This document shows positions 22,037 through 30,384 of a stretch of 35,877 bases of DNA, in pieces. The notes under the pieces are model-generated. The model was not told the DNA's origin and searched no databases. It was given only the letters and a program-made list of their open reading frames with translations. This DNA is from Verrucomicrobiota bacterium (lineage in GTDB: Bacteria; Verrucomicrobiota; Verrucomicrobiia; Opitutales; Opitutaceae). Positions within the stretch are counted from its first letter, which is position 1. Each line of letters opens with the position of its first letter. The translations under genes were made by a program, and so were the position numbers. The stretch spans positions 1-35,877 of the forward strand of contig JAPLTN010000051.1 of NCBI GenBank assembly GCA_026398135.1, in the 5' to 3' direction.

Positions 22037-22654
22037 TCAGCGGCGGCGGTCGGGGCGCTCAAGCTGGAAGCGTTCGCGGGTGGTGGCGTAGTCTTCGCCG
22101 CCGAGGCGTCCGATGGAGTCGAGTTTGGCGGGATCGACGGTGCCGCCGGGGCCGAGCACGTCGTCGCGCACGTGGACGCGGAGGATGTCGGCGATGACGA
22201 TGTGGGCGGCGAGGGCGCCTTCGCCGACGGGCACGATCTGGCGGACGCGGCACTCGAAGGCGGCGGGGGCGCGGGCGACGCGGGGCGGGCGCACAAGGGT
22301 GCTGGGGGTGGACTCGATGCCGAAGGCGGCGAACTCGCTCTCGCCGCGCGGGAGTCGGGCGGCGCAGGCGTTCATGCTTTCGGCGAGGTCGCGGGAGACG
22401 ATGTGGACGACGCACTCGGGCACCTCTTCGAGGTTGAGCACGGTGTCTTTTTTAACGCCGTCGCGCAGGTTGACGGGGATGAAGAGGAGGGTGGGCGGGT
22501 TGGAGGTGACGCCGTTGAAAAAGGAAAAGGGGGCGAGGTTGCTGCGGCCTTGGGCGTCGATGGTGGAGACCCAGGCGATGGGGCGCGGGGTGATGAGGTT
22601 GGAGAGCCAGGCGTAGGAGTCGCGGGCGGGGATGGTGTTGAGATCGATTTCCAT
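22037..22654 (-). CDS. Flavin reductase family (FMN-binding split-barrel) protein
   Basis: The 205-residue protein begins MEIDLNTIPARDSYAWLSNL, the usual start of this family; the frame is open 23 codons upstream but that extension is atypical. Following segments PRPIAWVSTIDAQGRSNLAP, FSFFNGVTSNPPTLLFIPVN, KKDTVLNLEEVPECVVHIVS and AFECRVRQIVPVGEGAL match FMN-binding flavin reductase-like domains. It may bind FMN and reduce it or act in a small oxidoreductase system; the specific partner is unknown. It is upstream of and close to the glycosidase-like gene and divergent from the membrane protein at 22771. Confidence 0.9.
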   Translation of the reverse strand: MEIDLNTIPARDSYAWLSNLITPRPIAWVSTIDAQGRSNLAPFSFFNGVTSNPPTLLFIPVNLRDGVKKDTVLNLEEVPECVVHIVSRDLAESMNACAARLPRGESEFAAFGIESTPSTLVRPPRVARAPAAFECRVRQIVPVGEGALAAHIVIADILRVHVRDDVLGPGGTVDPAKLDSIGRLGGEDYATTRERFQLERPDRRR

Positions 22655-22770
22655 GGTGCGGTATTTCGTGCCGACGGGGGCGGTAGAAGCAATGGCGGGG
22701 GCTGCGCGAAAATTGGAAAACATTGTGCGCGGGGCGGCGGGGCGGAAGGGTGGGGGTTCCTTTTTATCCG

Positions 22771-23496
22771 ATGTGCGCCGCTCTTGTTGATGCTCCTGTA
22801 GAAATGGCTTCGCCCTGGCGGGCTTCGTTGCGCGCGGCGCGGGCGAATCTGGTGCCGGGCTTGATCTTGCAGGCGTTCGCGGGAGCGTTGGTGGCGGCGT
22901 ATTTTTTCTCCGGGACGGCGCGTGCGGCGCTGGAGCGGTTGGCGGCGTGGCGGGTGGAGATCGGGCCCTTGTTCGGCGTGGTGACGACGGCGGTGTTCGG
23001 GGCGGTGGTGCCGTTTCTGGTGCTGGGTCTGCGGGCGGGGACGCGCGGGCGTTACACCGGGGCGCAGATGGCGGCCTTGATCGCGTTTTGGGGCTACAAG
23101 GGGCTGGAGGTGGCGTTTTTTTACGGGTGGCAGGCGAGGGTGTTTGGCGAGGCCGGGGATTTTACCACCATCGCGCTCAAGACGTTTGTGGACCAGTTTG
23201 TGTATTGTCCGCTGGTGGCGGTACCCTGTACTTGGGCAGTCTATGCGTGGGTGGAGTACGGGTTTCAGGCCGGGCCGCTTTGGGCGGAGTGGCGGCGGCC
23301 GGGTTGGTATGGGCGGTGTGTGTTGCCCTTGTTGATCGCGACTTGGGGCGTGTGGACGCCGGCGGTGGCCTTGATTTATGTGCTGCCGACCGCGTTGCAG
23401 TTGCCGCTGCAAAATGTGGTGCTGTGTTTCTTCACCTTGCTGGTGATTTTTATGACCAAGCGGGAGTCGGCGCGGGAGCAGGAAGCGGGAAACTAG
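22771..23496 (+). CDS. Membrane protein resembling the Mpv17/PMP22 family
   Basis: The 241-residue protein has about four or five hydrophobic segments (near residues 20-40, 60-80, 95-110, 135-155 and 185-225). The KTFVDQFVYCPLVAVP and ATWGVWTPAVALIYVLPTAL segments correspond in position and character to the DQ...P and W..WP...NF.fVP blocks of Mpv17/PMP22 proteins, which are mainly known from mitochondria and peroxisomes as possible channels. The canonical NF is absent, so the match is remote. ATG 22771 is one choice; ATG 22804 is equally possible. No strong ribosome-binding site separates them. It may be monocistronic, 57 bases before dsbD. Confidence 0.55.
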   Translation: MCAALVDAPVEMASPWRASLRAARANLVPGLILQAFAGALVAAYFFSGTARAALERLAAWRVEIGPLFGVVTTAVFGAVVPFLVLGLRAGTRGRYTGAQMAALIAFWGYKGLEVAFFYGWQARVFGEAGDFTTIALKTFVDQFVYCPLVAVPCTWAVYAWVEYGFQAGPLWAEWRRPGWYGRCVLPLLIATWGVWTPAVALIYVLPTALQLPLQNVVLCFFTLLVIFMTKRESAREQEAGN

Positions 23497-23553
23497 CGGG
23501 AATTTTTGCCGAGCGGGCGGCTCTCATGTAGCGTCACGATAACTTTGAATTTT

Positions 23554-25701
23554 ATGCGTCCCTTTATGCGTCCTTTTTTTCTTCGGTTTTGGCTTTTGCT
23601 GTTCGTGGCTTTGGCACCGGCCAGTTGGTCGCGTGCGCAGGTGGATGCTTCGTTGGTGGCGTTGAAGGCCACCTTTCCGGCAGACGCGGGCAAAGTCGTG
23701 GTCGGGCTGCGGCTGGCGCATCAGCCGAAGTGGCACTCTTACTGGATCGCGCCGGGTACGGGCCTGCCCACTACTTTGACTTGGGAATTGCCGCCGGGCT
23801 GGAGCGCGGGGCCGATACTCTGGCCGGCACCGCATCGGGTTTACGACACCAGCGGACATCTGGCGGGCAACGGTTACGAGGGCGTGGTTTATTTGCCGGT
23901 CGAGCTGAAACCACCAGCCGGGCTCGCCGCCGGGGTGCCGGTGACGCTGCGGGCCAAGGCGGAATGGCTGATGTGCAAGGACGTGTGCAAGCCGGGCGAG
24001 GCGGCGGTCGCGCTCACGTTGACCCCCACTCCGGCCGGTGCGATGACCGCGGCCAACGTCACCGATTCGGCCGATGGCGAGGGTTTGTTGGCGGCGCTGG
24101 ATGCGGTGCCGCGTGGGTTGCCTCCGATCTGGCAGGCGGCGGCGACCGAGGTGGCGGGAGCGAGTACAGGCCTCGGCGCAGGAGCGGAGGGCAAAGGCAA
24201 GATCGTGCGGCTGACCTTGCGCGCGGCCGACGCGCGGCAAGCGGTGCCGGCGGGTCCGTGGTTTTTTGCCGAGGATGCGTCCATCGCCTACGATCAGCCT
24301 CAGGCGCGGCGGGAGACACCGCATGCGCATGAGTTTATCGTGGATCTGGCGGTTTCGGATTATGCGGAGCCAGCGGTGCCGACGCGTTTGCGCGGGGTGC
24401 TGACTTTTGCCGAGGGGGCGGCTTACGCGCTGGATTTGCCGATCACGGCGGCGGGCGCGATGGCGGACAACGCGACGAAGGAGGGTGCGGCGTTGGGCGC
24501 GGCGGCGTTGGGCGGGGTTTTGGCGGCGGCGTTTTTCGGGGGGCTGATTTTGAACCTGATGCCCTGCGTGTTTCCCGTGTTGGGTTTGAAGGTGCTGGGT
24601 TTCGTGCAGCAGGCGGGGGCGGATCGCAAAAAGATCACCGCGCACGGGCTGGTGTTTACGTCCGGGGTGTTGTTGTCGTTTTGGTTGCTGGCGGCGGTGC
24701 TGGCCTTGTTGCGGGCGGGGGGCGAGCAACTGGGGTGGGGCTTTCAACTCCAGGAACCGGGGTTCGTATTCGTGCTGGCGGCGGGTTTGCTGGCCTTTGC
24801 GATGAATCTGTCGGGTGTTTTTGAGTTTGGGTTGGGGGCGACCGCGCTGGGCGGGGGCTTGCAGCAGAAGCAGGGACTGGCGGGCTCGTTTTTCACCGGC
24901 GTGCTGGCGACGGTGGTGGCCACGCCGTGCAGCGCTCCTTTCCTGGCTCCGGCGCTGGGGGCGGCGCTGGCCTTGCCGGTGGTGGCGAGCTTCGCGGTGT
25001 TTACCGCGATCGGGCTTGGGTTGTCCGCGCCGTATTTGCTGCTGGCGGCGTTTCCGGCGGCGGTGCGGGCGCTGCCGCGACCGGGGGCGTGGATGGAAAC
25101 GTTTAAGCAAGGCATGGCGTTTTTGCTCTACGGCACGGTGGGTCTGATGGTGTGGATTTTGGCCGGGCAAGTGGAAGGCGACGGGCTGCTGGCGGTGTTG
25201 CTGGCGCTGACCGGGCTGGCGTTTGCCTTGTGGCTTTATGGCCGGGCCACGGCACCGGCGGCGCGGCCGCGACGAGGTTTGCTGGTGTTTGCGTTGGGTT
25301 TGGTGGCGGTTGCGATGGTTTACGGCTGGCCGCGCGCGGCGGCGGCGGGCGATTTGAAGTGGGAGCCGTGGAGTGCGGAGCGGGTGGCCGGGCTGCGGGC
25401 GGAAGGGCGGCCGATCTACGTGGATTTCACCGCGCGGTGGTGTTTCACCTGCCAGACGAACAAAAAGGCTATTTTCGCCGGTCCGGGTTCGGAGGAGCTG
25501 CGCAAGGTGATGCGAGAGCGGCGGGTGGCGCTGCTGCGAGGAGACTGGACCAACCGCGATCCTCTGATCACGGCGGAGTTGAAACGTTGGGATCGGGCGG
25601 CGGTGCCGTTTAATCTGGTCTATCTGCCTGGAACGGCGGAGCCGAAGGTGCTGCCGGAGCTGTTGACGGCCGCGACGGTAAGGGCGGCCTTGGGCGATTG
25701 A
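23554..25701 (+). CDS. dsbD: Thiol:disulfide interchange protein DsbD
   Basis: The 715-residue inner-membrane protein carries reducing power from cytoplasmic thioredoxin to the periplasm. ATG 23554 gives a signal peptide (residues 1-29, MRPFMRPFFLRFWLLLFVAL...SRAQ). The N-terminal DsbD-alpha-like domain contains WHSYWIAPGTGLP and the cysteine pair MCKDVCKPG. The membrane domain (about residues 310-595) has MPCVFPVLGLK and ATPCSAPFLAPALG, the two conserved cysteine segments. The C-terminal thioredoxin-like domain has WCFTCQ with C630 and C633. All three redox modules are intact. Its likely role is keeping cytochrome c maturation and periplasmic thiol proteins reduced. Its stop lies 20 bases before the glycosylase start. 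Confidence 0.94.
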   Translation: MRPFMRPFFLRFWLLLFVALAPASWSRAQVDASLVALKATFPADAGKVVVGLRLAHQPKWHSYWIAPGTGLPTTLTWELPPGWSAGPILWPAPHRVYDTSGHLAGNGYEGVVYLPVELKPPAGLAAGVPVTLRAKAEWLMCKDVCKPGEAAVALTLTPTPAGAMTAANVTDSADGEGLLAALDAVPRGLPPIWQAAATEVAGASTGLGAGAEGKGKIVRLTLRAADARQAVPAGPWFFAEDASIAYDQPQARRETPHAHEFIVDLAVSDYAEPAVPTRLRGVLTFAEGAAYALDLPITAAGAMADNATKEGAALGAAALGGVLAAAFFGGLILNLMPCVFPVLGLKVLGFVQQAGADRKKITAHGLVFTSGVLLSFWLLAAVLALLRAGGEQLGWGFQLQEPGFVFVLAAGLLAFAMNLSGVFEFGLGATALGGGLQQKQGLAGSFFTGVLATVVATPCSAPFLAPALGAALALPVVASFAVFTAIGLGLSAPYLLLAAFPAAVRALPRPGAWMETFKQGMAFLLYGTVGLMVWILAGQVEGDGLLAVLLALTGLAFALWLYGRATAPAARPRRGLLVFALGLVAVAMVYGWPRAAAAGDLKWEPWSAERVAGLRAEGRPIYVDFTARWCFTCQTNKKAIFAGPGSEELRKVMRERRVALLRGDWTNRDPLITAELKRWDRAAVPFNLVYLPGTAEPKVLPELLTAATVRAALGD

Positions 25702-25721
25702 GGCGAGGAAGCGTTACCTAC

Positions 25722-26564
25722 ATGCCCGAACTCGCCGAAGTCGAATACATGCGCCGCCGGTGGAATCCCGGCCTCGGCCACGTGGTGGCGACGGTGCGGC
25801 TGCATGCGCGCGCCGGCGTGTTCAAAGCCTGCGATGCCACCGAACTCGCCAGCTGGTTGCCCGGCGCGAGGTTGGAGTCCTCGGCGGCGGCGGCCAAGCA
25901 AATGGTGTTTCGCTTGATCGCCGCCGACGCGGCGCGCACTCCGCTCTGGTTGGGCGTGCATCTGGGCATGACGGGTGAGCTGACGGTGCGACCGGCCGGG
26001 TTGACCGACCAAAAAGCGGATCACCTCATCCTCGATCAACCGGGGGCGCGGCAGTCGCTGGTGTTTTCTGATTTTCGTATGTTTGGGCGGGTGCAATTTC
26101 ACGTCGGACCGGATGCGCCCGAGTGGTGGGCGGGCATCGCGCCGGCCGTGACTTCGTCCGGGTTTACGGTGGAGGCCGTGACGGAGTTTTTACGCCGACG
26201 GGCGCGGGCTCCGTTGAAGGCGGTGTTGCTTATGCAGGAACGGTTTCCGGGCGTGGGTAACTGGATGGCGGATGAGATTCTGTGGCGGGCGGCGCTGCAT
26301 CCGGCGCGGCGTTGTGGCGAGCTTTCGGCGGTTGAGATCAAGAAACTGCATCGCGAGACGGTGTGGGTGGCGGAGCAGGCGTTGCGGTTGATCGGTGAGG
26401 GCGACACCGCCGCTGAGCGGTGGCCGGATCCGCCGGCGAGCTGGCTTTTCCAGCACCGTTGGGAGGAGGGAGGCAAGTGTCCGCGCACGAAAAAACCCCT
26501 CGAACGTGCGACCATCGGTGGACGCACGACCTGCTGGAGCCCGGCCCGGCAAAAGCTCGCGTAA
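25722..26564 (+). CDS. Fpg/Nei-family DNA glycosylase with degenerate zinc finger
   Basis: The 280-residue base-excision repair enzyme starts MPELAEVEY; after Met removal Pro2 is the Schiff-base nucleophile and Glu3 the acid. ATG 25722 is therefore chosen over the longer frame from 25698. K59 in AAAAKQMVFRL corresponds to the conserved lysine of MutM. The H2TH domain includes RFPGVGNWMADEILWRAALHP. The C-terminal hairpin ending GGRTTCWSPARQ keeps the DNA-contacting arginine, but of the four zinc-binding cysteines only two are seen (GKCPRT and TTCWS). The finger may therefore fold without zinc, as described for some Fpg/Nei relatives. It probably excises oxidised purines. Confidence 0.88.
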   Translation: MPELAEVEYMRRRWNPGLGHVVATVRLHARAGVFKACDATELASWLPGARLESSAAAAKQMVFRLIAADAARTPLWLGVHLGMTGELTVRPAGLTDQKADHLILDQPGARQSLVFSDFRMFGRVQFHVGPDAPEWWAGIAPAVTSSGFTVEAVTEFLRRRARAPLKAVLLMQERFPGVGNWMADEILWRAALHPARRCGELSAVEIKKLHRETVWVAEQALRLIGEGDTAAERWPDPPASWLFQHRWEEGGKCPRTKKPLERATIGGRTTCWSPARQKLA

Positions 26565-26576
26565 TGGGATGCATAC

Positions 26577-26623
26577 GGCACCCGGCACAGTGTAACCAAT
26601 TTGGTTACACTGTGCCGGGTGCC
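26577..26623. repeat. GTAACC-N5-GGTTAC palindrome, copy 3 (perfect 47-base palindrome)
   Basis: The arms 26577-26599 and 26601-26623 are perfectly complementary over 23 bp around a single T. The inner 31 bases, from GCACAGTGTAACCAATTTGG onward, are identical to the inner part of copy 4. It starts 12 bases after the glycosylase stop and could also stop transcription, though without a T-tract. Confidence 0.92.
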
Positions 26624-26894
26624 CGGTAAGGGAGGGGAGGGCGATTCGGAGCGGGTTGATGGGTAGTGGGTGGCTTCCGGTCCGCTGCCGGCCCGTCTGC
26701 CGTTCCCTCTACCGGTCCGTCTGCCGACTCACTCTGGCCCATTCCGGCCCCCGCTAACGCTCTGCGCTGATAGCCAGTTACCGCTCTGCATCGCTTCCGC
26801 CGCGTAGAGCGGCCGCGCCATCCCGAGTGGACACCCCTGTTCTGCCGCGCGCACCCGACGCTTCGTCACCGACAAATCCATCGGGATACCGATT

Positions 26895-26931
26895 CAAGCA
26901 CAGTGTAACCAATTTGGTTACACTGTGCTTG
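26895..26931. repeat. GTAACC-N5-GGTTAC palindrome, copy 4 (perfect 37-base palindrome)
   Basis: The arms 26895-26912 and 26914-26931 are perfectly complementary over 18 bp around a single T (CAAGCACAGTGTAACCAA on the left). Copies 3 and 4 are 271 bases apart. Outside the shared 31-base core their outer arms differ yet each stays self-complementary. Confidence 0.92.
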
Positions 26932-27134
26932 GGGCGTGGAAAGGCTGCGGAGCGGGGGCGGGATATCGGCACGCGAGGGGCACGGTAGGGGGAATGATAG
27001 TGGCGGGATAGAGGGCGGGGGAGGAATCGGGTGGCCGAGGGCGTGGGGACAGGGGCGGGGTGACGGTGTTGGTTGGGGGAAGAATGGCCGTTGAACCGGT
27101 GACGATTCTTGCCCCACATTTTAGACCTCCTGCC

Positions 27135-27512
27135 ATGTTTCCGCCCCAGTATTCAAAACCTCTCTTTATCGGCAACTCCGGCACCGCCGCCGGTCGCGAG
27201 CCGAGGAGCGAGTCTTCACCCCGGGGCAGCGCGGTCTTCGTCGAGGCTTGGATCACGGCGACGCATCCAGCGGCTCCCGTGCGGGTGCTGAACCGCGCCG
27301 ACGCCATGCGCGCGCGGATGGACGAATACGGGGTGATCGCGCGGCGGTCGGCGACTTGTCATGGCAAGCGTTTTCTGGATACGCAGGCGGCGTTCGATGC
27401 GGTGCTGGCGCACGCGCATTCGGCCAGTCTGGCTTGGGATCGGGTGCATCCGCAGCCGGCCGGGCACATGATTCCGGCGCGGGCGTTTCTCGCTGAGTGG
27501 GGCGCGCTCTGA
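27135..27512 (+). pseudogene. Internally deleted SGNH/GDSL hydrolase remnant
   Basis: The 125-residue frame joins the two ends of an SGNH hydrolase. The start PLFIGNSGTAAGREPR corresponds to block I (normally LFIGDSITDxGR), with GDS changed to GNS. The end WDRVHPQPAGHMIPARAF carries block V with the Asp and His of the catalytic triad. The central part with blocks II and III (oxyanion Gly and GxND), about 80-100 residues in full-length relatives near 210 residues, is missing between residues 30 and 50. The frame is nevertheless open and its TGA overlaps the tlyA ATG (TGATG), so it may still be translated and coupled. An esterase function is unlikely. Confidence 0.75.
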
Positions 27513-28282
27513 TGTCTGCCCCTCACGGAAAAATCCGGCTTGATGAATTGTTGGTGGCGCGCGGGCTCGCGCCGACGCGCACCAAGGCCAAGGCTTACGT
27601 GATGGCCGGGCTGGTGCGCAGCGGAACCGAGCGGCTCGACAAACCGGGGCGCGAATACCCGTCGGATTTTCCGCTCACGCTGGTGCAGGCGGAGCGCTTC
27701 GTCTCGCGCGGCGGGGAAAAACTTCAGGGTTGGCTGGACCGCTTCGGGCTCGATCTGCGCGGGGCTCATGTGCTGGATGTCGGTGCCTCAACGGGTGGGT
27801 TTACCGACTGTGCGCTTCAGGCCGGGGCGGTGGACGTGGTTTGTCTCGACGTGGGGCGGGCGCAGTTGCACGGGCGTTTGCTGGCGGATCCGCGCGTGAC
27901 CAATCTGGAGCAGGTCAACGCGCGCACGCTGGATCCGGCGATTTTACCCCGGGCGGAGTTTGATGCGGTGGTGATGGATTTATCGTTCATTTCGCTGCGC
28001 AGCGTGCTGCCGGCGGTGTGGCCGGTGGTGCGGGCGGGCGGCACGTTGGTGGCGTTGGTGAAGCCCCAGTTTGAGGCGGGCAAGGCCGAGGTGGACAAGG
28101 GGCAGGGCATCATTCGCGACCCGGCGGTGCAGCAGCGGGTTCTCGAAGATATTCAGGCGTTTGCGCTGAGCCAGTTGGCCGGGGCGGAGCTGGTCGGCAC
28201 GATGGATAGCCCAATCACCGGGACGGATGGCAATCGCGAGTTTCTGCTGGGGTTAAAAAAAGCGGGCGTCGCGCACACGTAA
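27512..28282 (+). CDS. tlyA: TlyA-family rRNA cytidine/ribose methyltransferase
   Basis: The 256-residue protein has an N-terminal S4 RNA-binding domain (about residues 8-66, [20 protein letters not shown]) and a FtsJ-like SAM methyltransferase domain ([16 protein letters not shown] near 87-102; [26 protein letters not shown]). Homologues 2'-O-methylate cytidines in 16S and/or 23S rRNA; some are annotated as hemolysin. The ATG overlaps the stop of the SGNH remnant. It lies 51 bases upstream of nadK, an arrangement with tlyA next to nadK that is frequent in bacteria. Confidence 0.94.
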   Translation: MSAPHGKIRLDELLVARGLAPTRTKAKAYVMAGLVRSGTERLDKPGREYPSDFPLTLVQAERFVSRGGEKLQGWLDRFGLDLRGAHVLDVGASTGGFTDCALQAGAVDVVCLDVGRAQLHGRLLADPRVTNLEQVNARTLDPAILPRAEFDAVVMDLSFISLRSVLPAVWPVVRAGGTLVALVKPQFEAGKAEVDKGQGIIRDPAVQQRVLEDIQAFALSQLAGAELVGTMDSPITGTDGNREFLLGLKKAGVAHT

Positions 28283-28333
28283 CGCATTGGCCGTTGGACA
28301 TTCGCCGGCGAGCCAGGCAAGTTGACCGCACGC

Positions 28334-29179
28334 ATGACCCCCATCCGCCGCCTTGCCTTTGTGGTTAACGAACAGAAAGCCGGCGCGTGCGATTTGGCGG
28401 CGGACTTGGTGGCGCTGGCGGAAGCGGCGGGCGTGAGCACACGCGTGACGCATGCGTTTCCGCTGCCAACCTCGCACCTGCGCGACGTGGATGCGTGCTG
28501 TGTGATTGGCGGCGACGGGACCCTGCTGGGTACGGCTCCGGCGGCGGCGGAAGCGGGCGTGCCCTTGATCGGGGTGAACCGGGGCAGCCTGGGTTTCTTG
28601 ACGCCGTGGGCGGCGGACGAGGCGCGGGAGTGTTTTACGACTTTGCTGGCGGGCGACTACGTGACGACCGAGCGCGCTCTGGTGACGTGTCGTTGCGGCG
28701 AAGGTGAGCGGGTGGCGGCGCTGAACGATATTTTGATCAAGGATGCGTCCAACTCGCGCCTGGTGCGGCTGGAGGTGTTTGCGGACGACGAGTTGGTGAC
28801 GGACTACCTTTGCGACGGGTTGGTGTTCAGCACGCCGACGGGTTCGACCGCGTATAACTTATCGGCGGGCGGGCCCTTGATTCACCCGGCGGCGGAGGTT
28901 TTGGCGATGACGCCGATCTGTCCGCATACGCTGAGCAACCGTTCGATTATTTTTTGCGCCGGGGTGAAGTTGCGGGTGCATAATTTATCAGAAGCGGCGA
29001 CTGGGCTGATCGTGGCGGCGGATGGACGTTTGCTTCCCGCGCCCGCGCCGGATGCGGCGATTGAAATCGCGCTTTCGCCTTATCGGCTGCGGCTGATCGA
29101 GCGGCGCGACCACAGCCACTTCGCGGTGGTGCGGGCCAAGCTCAAGTGGAGCGGCGGGGCGGCGGCGGATAAACGCTAA
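28334..29179 (+). CDS. nadK: NAD kinase
   Basis: The 281-residue enzyme phosphorylates NAD to NADP. The diacylglycerol-kinase-like motif GGDGT is at residues 59-63, followed by GVNRGSLGFLT. The C-terminal beta-domain has the family signature STPTGSTAYNLSAGGPLIHP. ATG 28334 is chosen over an upstream TTG. The stop codon TAA (29177-29179) overlaps the stop of the converging glycosyltransferase gene, leaving no room for a separate terminator. Confidence 0.95.
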   Translation: MTPIRRLAFVVNEQKAGACDLAADLVALAEAAGVSTRVTHAFPLPTSHLRDVDACCVIGGDGTLLGTAPAAAEAGVPLIGVNRGSLGFLTPWAADEARECFTTLLAGDYVTTERALVTCRCGEGERVAALNDILIKDASNSRLVRLEVFADDELVTDYLCDGLVFSTPTGSTAYNLSAGGPLIHPAAEVLAMTPICPHTLSNRSIIFCAGVKLRVHNLSEAATGLIVAADGRLLPAPAPDAAIEIALSPYRLRLIERRDHSHFAVVRAKLKWSGGAAADKR

Positions 29180-30384
29180 CTGGCGTAAAGGGCGGCGAGG
29201 CGGGCGGCGTTTTGGTGAGCGTCGAATTCGCGCTCGACCCAGGCGCGGGCACCGGTGCGCAGGCGTTCGGCTTGGGCGTCGTCGTCGCGCAGCTCGCGGA
29301 GGATGTTTACCCAGGCGGCGGCGTCTTCGGCGGCGGCGACGCGGCCGGTTTTTCCTTCGTGTATCGCTTCGGTGGTGGCGGCGGCGGGGGAGGTGACGAC
29401 GAGCACGCCGGCGGCCATGGCCTCGGGGATGACGTTGGGCAGGCCGTCGCGGTCGCCGTCGGCGGCGACCACGCCGGTGTGAAGCAGTACGTCGGCCCAG
29501 GCGCGCAGCTCGGCTATGTCGGATTGGGGGCGGTGGCCTAGGAAGGTAACGCAGTCGGTGAGATGGGCGGCGCGGAGGGCGGTTTCCAGTTCGGCGCGCA
29601 GGGGGCCTTCGCCCGCGATGCGGGCTTCGAAGGCGATGCCTTTGGCGCGGAGGGCGGCGTAGATGCGGACCTGGTGCTCGAAGCCTTTTTTGGGCACGAG
29701 GCGGGCGACGCAGAGCAGGCGCAGCGGGGTGGTGGCGCGGTCGGGGCGCAGGGGCTTGAGCGCGGGCAGGGAGGTGAGGCCGCGGCGGATGACGTGAATT
29801 TTTTCCGGGGCGATGCCCTTGGCGCGCAGGGTGGCCGCGCCCATCTCGGTCGAGGTGTGGACGAAGCGGGCGGGAGCAAGTTTTTCGCGCAGCCAGCCGT
29901 CTCCGCCGTGGCGATACAGATCGTAGGCGTGGCCCGCGCCGCTGAAGGGGTGTCCGTCGAGCCGCCAGAGCAGCCAGGCGGCGGCGGAGGGGCCGCCGCC
30001 CCAGACGGCGTGGACGTGGGCGGGGCGCAGGCGGCGGAACTCGGCGGCGTGGGTGAGGGCGAAGCCGAGGCTGATGAGGTTTTCTCCGAGGTTAAGCAGG
30101 GAAGGCGGACGGCGCCGCGCGCCGCGCAGCAGCTCGGCGGTCGCGCGGGGGCGGCAGAGGACGAGCCAGGGCAGCCACCAGAGCAGGGTGAGGAGTTTCC
30201 ACTTGGGGAAGAGGCGGACGGGCCGGCCCTCGAATGTGGGTTCTCCGCCCCAGATGGAGTAGAGGCGCAAGTCGAGGCCGCGGGCGAGCAGGCCGGAGAC
30301 CTCGCGCTGGATGAAGGTCTCGGTGTTTTTGGGGAAGGTGGTGAACAGATACGCGATCACCGGGGCCGCAGACCGGGATTTCAT
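29176..30384 (-). CDS. GT4-family glycosyltransferase, last gene of the acyl/glycan operon
   Basis: The 402-residue GT-B enzyme begins with the acceptor-domain start VIAYLFTTFPKNTETFIQRE, characteristic of colanic-acid-type GT4 proteins such as WcaL. The donor domain starts near residue 225 (LRLLCVARLVPKKGFEHQV) and includes GEGPLRAELE and the donor-binding GDRDGLPNVIPEAMAAG with the conserved glutamate. The ATG at 30384 overlaps the stop of the SDR gene (ATGA), so translation is coupled. A long open frame extends upstream but is an artefact of G+C content within the SDR gene. Being the last gene of an acyl-carrier operon suggests glycosylation of an acyl-derived product, which is inference. 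Confidence 0.9.
   Translation of the reverse strand: MKSRSAAPVIAYLFTTFPKNTETFIQREVSGLLARGLDLRLYSIWGGEPTFEGRPVRLFPKWKLLTLLWWLPWLVLCRPRATAELLRGARRRPPSLLNLGENLISLGFALTHAAEFRRLRPAHVHAVWGGGPSAAAWLLWRLDGHPFSGAGHAYDLYRHGGDGWLREKLAPARFVHTSTEMGAATLRAKGIAPEKIHVIRRGLTSLPALKPLRPDRATTPLRLLCVARLVPKKGFEHQVRIYAALRAKGIAFEARIAGEGPLRAELETALRAAHLTDCVTFLGHRPQSDIAELRAWADVLLHTGVVAADGDRDGLPNVIPEAMAAGVLVVTSPAAATTEAIHEGKTGRVAAAEDAAAWVNILRELRDDDAQAERLRTGARAWVEREFDAHQNAARLAALYAS

Larger units (their letters stand above)
26565..27134. other. 570-base intergenic region with two large palindromes and no gene
   Basis: No convincing gene is present. The region holds the palindromes 26577-26623 and 26895-26931. Between them (26660-26760) are short repeated words around CCGTCTGCCG (26694-26703 and 26728-26737) and GCTCTGC. 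The stretch 26932-27080 is strongly purine-rich on the plus strand. It separates the glycosylase gene from the collapsed SGNH hydrolase and looks like a site of repeated insertion and deletion. Confidence 0.6.

Noticed and set aside
23524-25170. Long minus-strand frame of 548 codons opposite dsbD, rich in Arg, Gln and His.
   Set aside because: dsbD on the plus strand has all domains and catalytic cysteines; the antisense frame is very basic low-complexity sequence with no domain.
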